Shown here: one piece after another, positions 58,462 to 64,000 of the stretch
Position numbering within the stretch: position 1 is the stretch's first letter
Layout: the number at the start of each line of letters is the position of its first letter
Assembly (NCBI GenBank): GCA_038276315.1
Contig: JBBPZY010000151.1
Span: 1-64,000 of the forward strand
From: GCA-003244245 sp038276315
GTDB lineage: Bacteria; Actinomycetota; Actinomycetes; Mycobacteriales; Pseudonocardiaceae
Length of the DNA stretch: 64,000 bases
Direction of reading: 5' to 3'
Position numbers and translations under genes: made by a program
The notes under the pieces: model-generated
Told to the model about the DNA's origin: nothing
What the model saw: the letters and a program-made list of their open reading frames with translations, nothing else
Databases searched by the model: none

Positions 58462-60009
58462 ATGCTGCGCGTGCCGTGTGCGCAAGCACAGGTGCAGAGG
58501 GGGTGTCCGCATATCGAGACGGGTCAGCTGATCGCCGGTCACTACCGGGTGCTCGATCGCGTTGGCATCGGCGGCATGGGCGTCGTTTGGCGGGCCAAGG
58601 ACGAGCGGCTCCAGCGGCTGGTGGCGGTAAAACAGCTGCTGGTGCAGCTGCACCTGAGCCCTCGGGCGACCGACGAGGCCCGGGCCCGGGCGCTGCGCGA
58701 GGCACGCATCGCCGCGCGCCTACATCACCCGAACGCCATCGTCATCTATGACGTGGCCGAGCACGAGGGTGAGCCCTGCCTGGTGATGGAGTACCTGCCA
58801 TCGCGCAGCCTCGCGGCGGTCCTGGCTGAGAGTGGCTGCCTCCCGGTGCCGGAAGTAGCCTCGATCGGCAGGCAGATCGCCTCGGCGCTGGCCGCCGCGC
58901 ACGCCGCTCAGATCGTCCACCGCGACGTCAAACCCGGGAACATCTTGATCACAGACGACGGCACCGCGAAGATCACCGACTTCGGCGTCTCACGCGCCGC
59001 GGGTGATGTCACGGTCACCCAGACCGGGATGATGGCCGGTACCCCGGCCTACCTTGCACCGGAGGTGGCTCGCGGGCAGATTCCGACGCCGGCGTCGGAT
59101 GTCTTCTCCCTCGGCGCCACGCTCTACGCCTCGCTGGAGGGGAGCGGTCCATTCGGCGACATCGACAACCCGCTCGCGCTGCTGCACGCGGCGGCCGGCG
59201 GCCAGGTGCGACCCCCCTGGCAGGCAGGCGCGCTATCAGCGGTGCTGATGAGGCTGCTGGCGACAGACCCGGCACAGCGTCCCGACATGTACCGCGCGAG
59301 CCAGGAACTCGCCGCAGTACGGACGACCCACCCGGGTTCCACGTCAGGCGCCGCGCGGACGACCCGCGTGATCAGAACCGAGCGAGCGGACCCGACGCCG
59401 ACCGTGGCGTCCGCTGCGCTGTTCGGTTCCCCACCGCAGGCGGCATCGTTGTCATCCGGCTGGACCGCCGACAGCTCCTTGACCAGCCGCAGGCAGCGGC
59501 GGGTCAAGGTCGGCGTGCTCACCGGAGTTGTCCTGGCGGTGCTCGTATTCACCGGAGTGGACGCGCTGCTGTCCGGAGGCTCATCCGGACAACAAGGCGC
59601 CCACTCCGTCGGGCAGGCGGCTGCGCCGGCGGCAACGCCGACCCCCGTCCTACCACCGCCGCCACAGGTGGAGCGGGTGGACCATGCCCAGCCAATCGAA
59701 TGGAAGAACGCCGGCCAACTAGTGATCGACTACTACAATGGGATGAACGACCTGTCGACGGACTGGGAGCTCCTGTCACCCACCGCCCAGGCCACCTTCG
59801 CCAGCGAGTCGGACTTCCGATCCTATTGGAGCAAATACTCCTCGGTCAGCGCTCGCAACGCCTTCGGGGTCACGGATAATTCCGACGGTTCGGTGCAAGT
59901 GCCCGTCGAGGTCACCTACAACAACGGCGCCAACGCCCAGGTGGTGAAGCACGCGTTACGAGTCACCCGGCTCAATGGCCAGCTACTCATCGACTCGGAT
60001 CCGCGGTGA
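58462..60009 (+). CDS. Transmembrane Ser/Thr protein kinase with unknown C-terminal domain
   Basis: A 515-residue receptor-type kinase. The kinase domain (about 25-290) has the Gly loop VGIGGMGVV, ATP-site Lys57 in VAVKQLL, the catalytic loop HRDVKPGNILI (Asp155) and DFGVSRAAGDVTVT with DFG at 173-175. GTPAYLAPEVARG and SDVFSLGATLY follow. A Ser/Thr/Pro-rich juxtamembrane region precedes one membrane helix (about 350-370). The extracellular part is a Pro-rich linker plus a domain of about 110 residues (VIDYYNGMNDLSTDWELLSPTAQ) that looks NTF2/SnoaL-like; it has no PASTA motif. The start ATG58462 is uncertain. It ends overlapping the convergent methyltransferase. Confidence 0.87.
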   Translation: MLRVPCAQAQVQRGCPHIETGQLIAGHYRVLDRVGIGGMGVVWRAKDERLQRLVAVKQLLVQLHLSPRATDEARARALREARIAARLHHPNAIVIYDVAEHEGEPCLVMEYLPSRSLAAVLAESGCLPVPEVASIGRQIASALAAAHAAQIVHRDVKPGNILITDDGTAKITDFGVSRAAGDVTVTQTGMMAGTPAYLAPEVARGQIPTPASDVFSLGATLYASLEGSGPFGDIDNPLALLHAAAGGQVRPPWQAGALSAVLMRLLATDPAQRPDMYRASQELAAVRTTHPGSTSGAARTTRVIRTERADPTPTVASAALFGSPPQAASLSSGWTADSSLTSRRQRRVKVGVLTGVVLAVLVFTGVDALLSGGSSGQQGAHSVGQAAAPAATPTPVLPPPPQVERVDHAQPIEWKNAGQLVIDYYNGMNDLSTDWELLSPTAQATFASESDFRSYWSKYSSVSARNAFGVTDNSDGSVQVPVEVTYNNGANAQVVKHALRVTRLNGQLLIDSDPR

Positions 60010-60670
60010 TGCCGCCGTCGGTTGCTACCGGGCGTCGGCAGACATAGGTCATGGCTGGCGGCAGGTGCCGCCAGAGGGTACGGGTGGGCAGCACCTCGCC
60101 GAACATCCGCTCCAGCTCGCTGCGGAACCGGCGCGCGGCGGGCGTCCAGTAGCCCAAGCTGTAAGCTGCGGCGGTGAACACCCCGTCGGGCTGCAGCGCG
60201 GCGGCGAAGATCGTCAAGAACTCGCGCTGTTGCCGCGGCCCGAACAGGCTCCAGGGCAGCACGGAGACGATCACATCGGCGCGGGCCACGCCGTGGTCGG
60301 CGAGGATGGCCGGAAGCGTGACGGCATCCGCGGTGACCACTCGCACCCCGAGCTGGCGGGACCGCAACCGGTCGGCGAGCCCGGAGTCCTTCTCGACCGC
60401 GATCACCACTGCGTCGTGGTCTGCCTCCCGAACGATCGCCGTGGTAACCGCCCCGCCGCCCGCACCGATCTCCACCACGACCGCGGGACGCCCAGCCTGG
60501 CCGGCTCCGGCCACCACCGCGGCTAACCGTTGGGCCAGCTCAGGACCGGAGGGCAGCAGGGTGCCGACATCGCGAGGAGACCGCGCAGCCGCCGCGAGAA
60601 AGGTGCCCCAGCCGCCACCGAGGGCACGCTGGACGGGATCTTGGGGATGCGAGACAGAATGCGAGGCCAT
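59987..60670 (-). CDS. SAM-dependent methyltransferase, rRNA dimethyladenosine transferase-like
   Basis: A 227-residue class I methyltransferase. The SAM-binding Gly-rich loop is VVVEIGAGGGAVTTAIV, followed by VIAVEKDSGLADRLRSR (acidic residue after strand 2) and VVTADAVTLPAIL. VIVSVLPWSLFGPRQQREFL corresponds to motif IV, and C-terminal PPAMTYVCRRP ends the fold. It resembles phospholipid N-methyltransferases/PmtA and rRNA adenine methylases, so substrate type is undecided. ATG60670 (MASHSVSHPQDP) is used. The 3' end overlaps the kinase gene by 23 bases. Confidence 0.8.
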   Translation of the reverse strand: MASHSVSHPQDPVQRALGGGWGTFLAAAARSPRDVGTLLPSGPELAQRLAAVVAGAGQAGRPAVVVEIGAGGGAVTTAIVREADHDAVVIAVEKDSGLADRLRSRQLGVRVVTADAVTLPAILADHGVARADVIVSVLPWSLFGPRQQREFLTIFAAALQPDGVFTAAAYSLGYWTPAARRFRSELERMFGEVLPTRTLWRHLPPAMTYVCRRPVATDGGITADPSR

Positions 60671-60798
60671 AGGGCACAGTGCACACCACCTGGTGCGGCG
60701 CCGCACTACCAAAGCAACAAGTGCTCAGGCCGCGAGTCCCCAATGAGACTCGGACGGACCGCGGGCAACCACCGGAACGACTACGGGAGGGGGATTCG

Positions 60799-61581
60799 AT
60801 GGCTCCGCTGCGCGATGATCGCTATCTCGACGCGCTGGCTGCGCAGTCCGCGCTGTTCGCTGAGGCGCTGGCCGGCGCGGATCCGCAGCAGCGGGTTCCG
60901 ACCTGCCCGGATTGGACGTTGCACCAGCTCACCGAGCACCTCGGGCAGGCCCACCGGTGGGCCACCGCGATCATCACTCGAGCGGCCACCACTCCACCCG
61001 ACCGCAGCGACCTGCACACGACCGCGGCGCCCTCGGGCGCCGATGGCCTTGGCACCTGGTTGCGCGCCGGCGCTAGTGCGCTCGTGGACGCGATTCGAGC
61101 GGCCGACCCGCAGGCGCCCGTGTGGAGCTGGACCGGTGACCACAGCGTCGGCTTCTGGGCGCGCCGGATGGCCCATGAGACCGCGGTGCACCGTGCGGAC
61201 GCCGACCTCGCGCTAGCTCGCGAGTTCACGCTGGACGCTGACCTCGCCGCCGATGCGATTTCCGAGTGGCTGGGTTTCGTCAACTTGCCGCAGGCAGTGA
61301 AATACCGCCCGGAGCTCGCCGAGCTGCGCGGTGAGGGTCAGACTCTGCACCTGCATTCCACCGATCCGGGGCTTGGCGAGGCGGGGGAATGGATCGTCCG
61401 CCGGACACCGTCGGGTCCGGCCTGGGAACACGGCCACGCCAAGGGCGATGTCGCGGTGCGGGGGCCAGTGGTGCAGCTGCTACTGGTGGTGATGCGCCGC
61501 GTCCCAACCAGTGCGGCGTCCATCGACGTGCTCGGCGACGCCAGCGTTTTGGAGCACTGGCTAGCGCACACCCAGTTCTGA
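60799..61581 (+). CDS. Maleylpyruvate isomerase N-terminal (DinB-like) family protein
   Basis: A 260-residue protein of the actinobacterial DinB-like mycothiol-dependent fold. The first helix pair has CPDWTLHQLTEHLGQAHRWAT, where the W.....L..HL..... pattern with His is the signature, and RRMAHETAVHRADADLA supplies the other two histidines of the metal site. The C-terminal domain includes LHLHSTDPGLGEAGEWIVRRTPSG and VAVRGPVVQLLLVVMRRVP, an SCP-2-like segment. Such proteins often depend on mycothiol. The substrate is unknown. A strong GGGAGGGGG precedes ATG60799. Confidence 0.87.
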   Translation: MAPLRDDRYLDALAAQSALFAEALAGADPQQRVPTCPDWTLHQLTEHLGQAHRWATAIITRAATTPPDRSDLHTTAAPSGADGLGTWLRAGASALVDAIRAADPQAPVWSWTGDHSVGFWARRMAHETAVHRADADLALAREFTLDADLAADAISEWLGFVNLPQAVKYRPELAELRGEGQTLHLHSTDPGLGEAGEWIVRRTPSGPAWEHGHAKGDVAVRGPVVQLLLVVMRRVPTSAASIDVLGDASVLEHWLAHTQF

Positions 61582-61665
61582 AGGTCGGCCGTCCCTAGCC
61601 ATCCCCCGACACTCGCCGACGATCCGCCTGCCCCCTGCCTGCTTCGCACCGTGGCCGCCTTTCAC

Positions 61666-61729
61666 CGCGTTCTGGATGCAAACTGCACTAATTGGGCGCC
61701 GGATTACGGCAGTCTGCATCCAGAATGCG
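61666..61729. repeat. Hairpin element C upstream of pgsA
   Basis: Two 21-base arms (61666-61686 and 61709-61729, starting with CGCGTTCTGGATGC and ending with GCATCCAGAATGCG) pair with two mismatches around a 22-base loop. The loop contains ATTGGGCGCC, similar to ATTAGGCACT in the loop of the 27.2 kb element, and the flank GCGTTC resembles GCATTC there. The stem sequence is otherwise different. It lies between two genes of the same strand in a 241-base gap, nothing else of which is recognisable. Confidence 0.55.
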
Positions 61730-61822
61730 CTTGGGGGGTTGCGGGAGGCCAGGCCGGCAGCAGCACTGCCGAACAGATTCGGTATCGGCGAGCGGCTAAC
61801 GGTGTGTGCAAAAGTAGCTATC

Positions 61823-62455
61823 ATGCAGCACCAGCCCAGCGCCAGCCGGCCGAGCCAGCCCCGGCCGCAGGCGTCGGATCCGGCAGACCGGCTGCTTACC
61901 GTGCCCAACGTGCTCAGCGTGCTTCGGCTGGCAGGTGTCCCGCTGTTCCTGTGGCTGCTGCTGGGCCCGCACGAGGACCTGCTCGCGGTGCTCGTGCTGG
62001 TCCTGTCGGGTGTCACCGACTGGCTGGACGGCAAGCTCGCCAGGTTGCTGAACCAGTCCAGCAGGCTGGGGGCGTTGCTCGACCCGGCGGTCGACCGGTT
62101 GTACACGCTGACCACCCTGCTCGCGTTTGGTATGCGAGACGTCCTGCCCTGGTGGGTGGTGGCGGTGCTGCTCGGCCGGGACCTCGTGTTGCTGCTGGCG
62201 CTGCCCGTGCTGCGGCACCACGGCCACGGCCCGCTGCCGGTGCACTACGTGGGCAAGGCAGCGACTCTCTGCCTGCTCTACGCCTTTCCGTTCCTGCTGC
62301 TCGCCCATGACTCACATGGTTGGGTGGGCGCGGCGGCTCAGGCATTCGCGGTCGCCTTCACCGGATGGGGCGCAGCGCTGTACGTCTGGTCGGGAGTCCT
62401 GTACTTAATTCAAGTTCGGCTGACGGTACGTGCCGCGAGGGACGCGACCGGTTGA
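61823..62455 (+). CDS. pgsA: CDP-alcohol phosphatidyltransferase
   Basis: A 210-residue integral membrane enzyme that replaces CMP of CDP-diacylglycerol with an alcohol. The family motif is complete: Asp66, then Asp69-Gly70, Ala73-Arg74, Gly83, Asp87 and Asp91 in VTDWLDGKLARLL and GALLDPAVDRLY. About six hydrophobic helices surround it. LTVPNVLSVLRLAGVPLFLWL at the N terminus is like phosphatidylglycerophosphate and cardiolipin synthases. It resembles M. tuberculosis Rv1822 (PgsA2), which is also upstream of gcvH, garA and the MerR gene. The exact alcohol is not certain. ATG61823 is the start. Confidence 0.87.
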   Translation: MQHQPSASRPSQPRPQASDPADRLLTVPNVLSVLRLAGVPLFLWLLLGPHEDLLAVLVLVLSGVTDWLDGKLARLLNQSSRLGALLDPAVDRLYTLTTLLAFGMRDVLPWWVVAVLLGRDLVLLLALPVLRHHGHGPLPVHYVGKAATLCLLYAFPFLLLAHDSHGWVGAAAQAFAVAFTGWGAALYVWSGVLYLIQVRLTVRAARDATG

Positions 62456-62486
62456 TTGAATGGGGGATGATGTGGAGGAACCTGCG

Positions 62487-62873
62487 GTGGTCCCCGAGGA
62501 CCTGCGGTATACCCCGCAGCACGAGTGGGTGCTGGCTGGCGCGGACGGCACCGTGCGGATCGGCATCACCGACTATGCGCAGAGGCAACTCGGAGATGTC
62601 GTTTACGTGCAGTTGCCGCCAGTCGGGAACTCGGTGGCGCCGGGAGAACCAGTCGGTGAGGTGGAGTCGACCAAGAGCGTGTCGGAACTCTTCGCGCCGG
62701 TAGCGGGTGAGGTGATCGCCTGCAACGATGCACTACAGGACAACCCTGAGTTGGTCAACTCAGACCCCTACGGGGTGGGCTGGATGATCGAAGTCAAGCT
62801 GGCGGAGCGATCAGCGACGGACTCATTGATGGGTGCCGACGGCTACCGCAACCTCATCGAGCGGGATGGCTGA
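62487..62873 (+). CDS. gcvH: Glycine cleavage system H protein
   Basis: GcvH carries the lipoyl arm of the glycine cleavage system between GcvP, GcvT and Lpd. The 128-residue protein has LRYTPQHEWVLAGADGTVRIGITDYAQRQLGDVVYVQLP, then GEVESTKSVSELFAP, where Lys63 is the lipoylation site, and LVNSDPYGVGWMIEVK. GTG62487 (VVPEDLRYTPQHEW) has GGAGG eight bases upstream; ATG62460 would add nine residues. It lies 31 bases after pgsA and before garA. Its lipoylation would depend on LipA, encoded at 17.2 kb. Confidence 0.95.
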   Translation: MVPEDLRYTPQHEWVLAGADGTVRIGITDYAQRQLGDVVYVQLPPVGNSVAPGEPVGEVESTKSVSELFAPVAGEVIACNDALQDNPELVNSDPYGVGWMIEVKLAERSATDSLMGADGYRNLIERDG

Positions 62874-62951
62874 CCTCCGTCCCAAGGCCTGCGGGTGGCA
62901 CGATAGGTTGTGGTCCGATCAACGACGACCATCCCGTGAGGAGAGCCCAGC

Positions 62952-63422
62952 GTGAGCACCAACGACGGGCCTGGTGTGCCACCGGAGCGGGGCCCGGAAC
63001 AGACATCGACGTTCCGGGCCGACTTCCTCGCCGAGGTAGAGGGTGTCGAGGCACCGGCGCCGCCAGTTGCCGGCGTCGATGCATTGTCTGCCGGCTCGGC
63101 ACTGCTGGTGGTCAAGCGTGGCCCCAACGCTGGTTCGCGGTTTCTCCTCGACCGGTCCACCACGAGCGCAGGCCGGCATCCGGAAAGCGATATCTTCCTT
63201 GACGACGTGACGGTTTCCCGCCGGCACGCCGAGTTCCGCCGCGAGGGTGGCGAGTTCGTGGTGGTGGACGTCGGCAGCCTCAACGGCACCTACGTCAACC
63301 GCGAGCCGGTGGACACCGCTCTGCTGGCCAATGGTGATGAGGTGCAGATCGGCAAGTTCCGACTGGTGTTCTTGACCGGTCCGCGCGCCGGAGACCAAGG
63401 GGCTGACCAGGGGTCCCGGTGA
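62952..63422 (+). CDS. garA: FHA-domain glycogen-accumulation regulator GarA (OdhI-like)
   Basis: A 156-residue FHA protein. In mycobacteria GarA binds and inhibits 2-oxoglutarate dehydrogenase and activates glutamate synthase, tuned by phosphorylation. The FHA domain has AGRHPESDIFLDDVTVSRRHAEF and VVVDVGSLNGTYVN, with the phospho-Thr-binding Arg and Ser. The N-terminal site is EQTSTFRADF at 16-25. M. tuberculosis GarA reads ETTSVF, so the first Thr (PknG site) is Gln17 here while the second (PknB site) is kept as Thr18. It overlaps ftsR by four bases. GTG62952 is the start. Confidence 0.93.
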   Translation: MSTNDGPGVPPERGPEQTSTFRADFLAEVEGVEAPAPPVAGVDALSAGSALLVVKRGPNAGSRFLLDRSTTSAGRHPESDIFLDDVTVSRRHAEFRREGGEFVVVDVGSLNGTYVNREPVDTALLANGDEVQIGKFRLVFLTGPRAGDQGADQGSR

Positions 63423-64000
63423 CAGCTCCGGGGCGCTCCGGGGATCTCTCCGGGGCGAGCATCGGTTCAGTGCTCGCGCAGCTGCGGACGGACTTCCCCG
63501 ACGTCACCATCTCAAAGATCAGGTTCCTGGAATCCGAGGGGCTCGTCCAACCGGAACGAAGCGCTGCGGGCTACCGGCAGTTCTCGCTGGCTGACATTCA
63601 CCGGCTGCGCTACGTGCTCGCCGCCCAGCGCGACCACTACCTCCCGCTGAGGGTCATCAAAGAGCACCTTGACGCGTTGGACCGCGGCGGCTCTGACGGT
63701 ATGCCTGAAAGACACTCTGATGCGAGCTGGCCACGGTCGGTCCCGGGCCGGTCGGAGAACCTCGACACCGTCGATACCACGCGCATCACCCAGGAGGAGT
63801 TGCTCGCCCTCGCCGGCATCGGGCGCGCGGCGCTAACCGAGCTCGAGCAGTTCGGCCTGGTTCGGCCAGGCCCAGCTGGCTTCTATGACACCGATGCGGT
63901 GCTAGTGGCAAAGACCGCCCGGGCGATGACCGATTTCGGGCTTGAACCGCGGCATTTACGCTCCTTCCGCGCGTCGGCTGACCGGGAGGTGGGCCTGCTG
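63419..64000 (+). CDS. ftsR: MerR-family transcriptional regulator FtsR (Rv1828-like), truncated by the window edge
   Basis: The gene starts at GTG63419, overlapping the garA stop (GTGA), and runs off the right edge with 194 codons visible. SIGSVLAQLRTDFPDVTISKIRFLESEGLVQPERSAAGYRQFS is the MerR helix-turn-helix and wing. A linker (DGMPERHSDASWPRS) and a second domain follow (ITQEELLALAGIGRAALTELEQFGLVRPGPAGFYDTDAV), as in Rv1828 and Corynebacterium FtsR, which activates ftsZ. It is in an apparent operon with gcvH and garA, the order found in M. tuberculosis. The C terminus is outside the window. Confidence 0.9.
   Translation, partial: MTAPGRSGDLSGASIGSVLAQLRTDFPDVTISKIRFLESEGLVQPERSAAGYRQFSLADIHRLRYVLAAQRDHYLPLRVIKEHLDALDRGGSDGMPERHSDASWPRSVPGRSENLDTVDTTRITQEELLALAGIGRAALTELEQFGLVRPGPAGFYDTDAVLVAKTARAMTDFGLEPRHLRSFRASADREVGLL

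Noticed and set aside
63512..63819. Minus-strand frames over the MerR gene
   Set aside because: Shadows; the plus strand encodes a clear MerR helix-turn-helix that starts in overlap with garA and has no stop before the edge.
1..64000. CRISPR array, insertion sequence, prophage, tRNA or rRNA
   Set aside because: No regularly spaced repeats, transposase or phage motifs, or tRNA/rRNA-like sequences were recognised on reading both strands; a dedicated scan was not possible.

Overview
This is a 64 kb piece of a high-GC actinobacterial chromosome. Gene content and order closely follow the Mycobacteriales/Pseudonocardiales core: recalled Mycobacterium tuberculosis neighbours such as pknL-Rv2175c, ctaE-qcrCAB, ctaC-ctaF, glnA1-glnE-glnA2 and gcvH-garA-Rv1828 are all here, mostly in the same relative order and orientation. 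The genome appears non-mycobacterial: pknL carries PASTA domains, the lprG-P55 pair sits in the glutamine synthetase region, and several genes usual in mycobacteria (adoK, lipB, mmpS3) are absent. The lineage is inferred from gene order and protein resemblance; no search was run.

Region 1 (1-3.1 kb) is accessory and decaying. It holds a vapBC pair with a frameshifted toxin, a second frameshifted PIN toxin with only the tail of an antitoxin, panB, and a 5'-truncated CBS/HEPN-like gene.

Region 2 (3.2-16 kb) is NAD and nitrogen metabolism: nadE, the exported hydrolase caeA, the lipoprotein/efflux pair lprG-P55, glnA2, a class I glutamine amidotransferase, the adenylyltransferase glnE and glnA1. 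A four-half-site GlnR-type box lies upstream of glnA1.

Region 3 (16-31.2 kb) holds a lipoate/2-oxoacid dehydrogenase run on the minus strand (pepA, lpdA, sucB, a TIGR01777 epimerase, an SDR, lipA, a DUF4191 protein), gcvT, ilvE, the cobalamin late genes cobU-cobT-cobS, and erpA.

Region 4 (31.2-39 kb) is the respiratory cluster: a wrecked asnB, ctaC-ctaF converging on qcrC-qcrA-qcrB with ctaE. Together these encode the core of a bc1-aa3 supercomplex.

Region 5 (39-54.6 kb) holds a receiver-like protein, trpD, two paralogous NlpC/P60 cell-wall hydrolases flanking a CxxC protein, the mannosyltransferase pimB, fadD15, small conserved proteins, an acyltransferase, RNase AS, a PPi-type phosphofructokinase, class II DAHP synthase, the PASTA kinase pknL and its divergent DNA-binding partner.

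Region 6 (54.7-64 kb) has an MT0933-like antitoxin, a thioredoxin-fold protein, a DUF3516 helicase, a second Ser/Thr kinase, a methyltransferase, a DinB-like protein, and the pgsA-gcvH-garA-ftsR block, with the last gene cut by the window edge.

The most unusual features are a dispersed hairpin family with related loops (14.05 and 27.2 kb, possibly 61.7 kb), the partly deleted asnB, the two frameshifted PIN toxins, and the GlnR box. No tRNA, rRNA, CRISPR array, insertion sequence or prophage was recognised.
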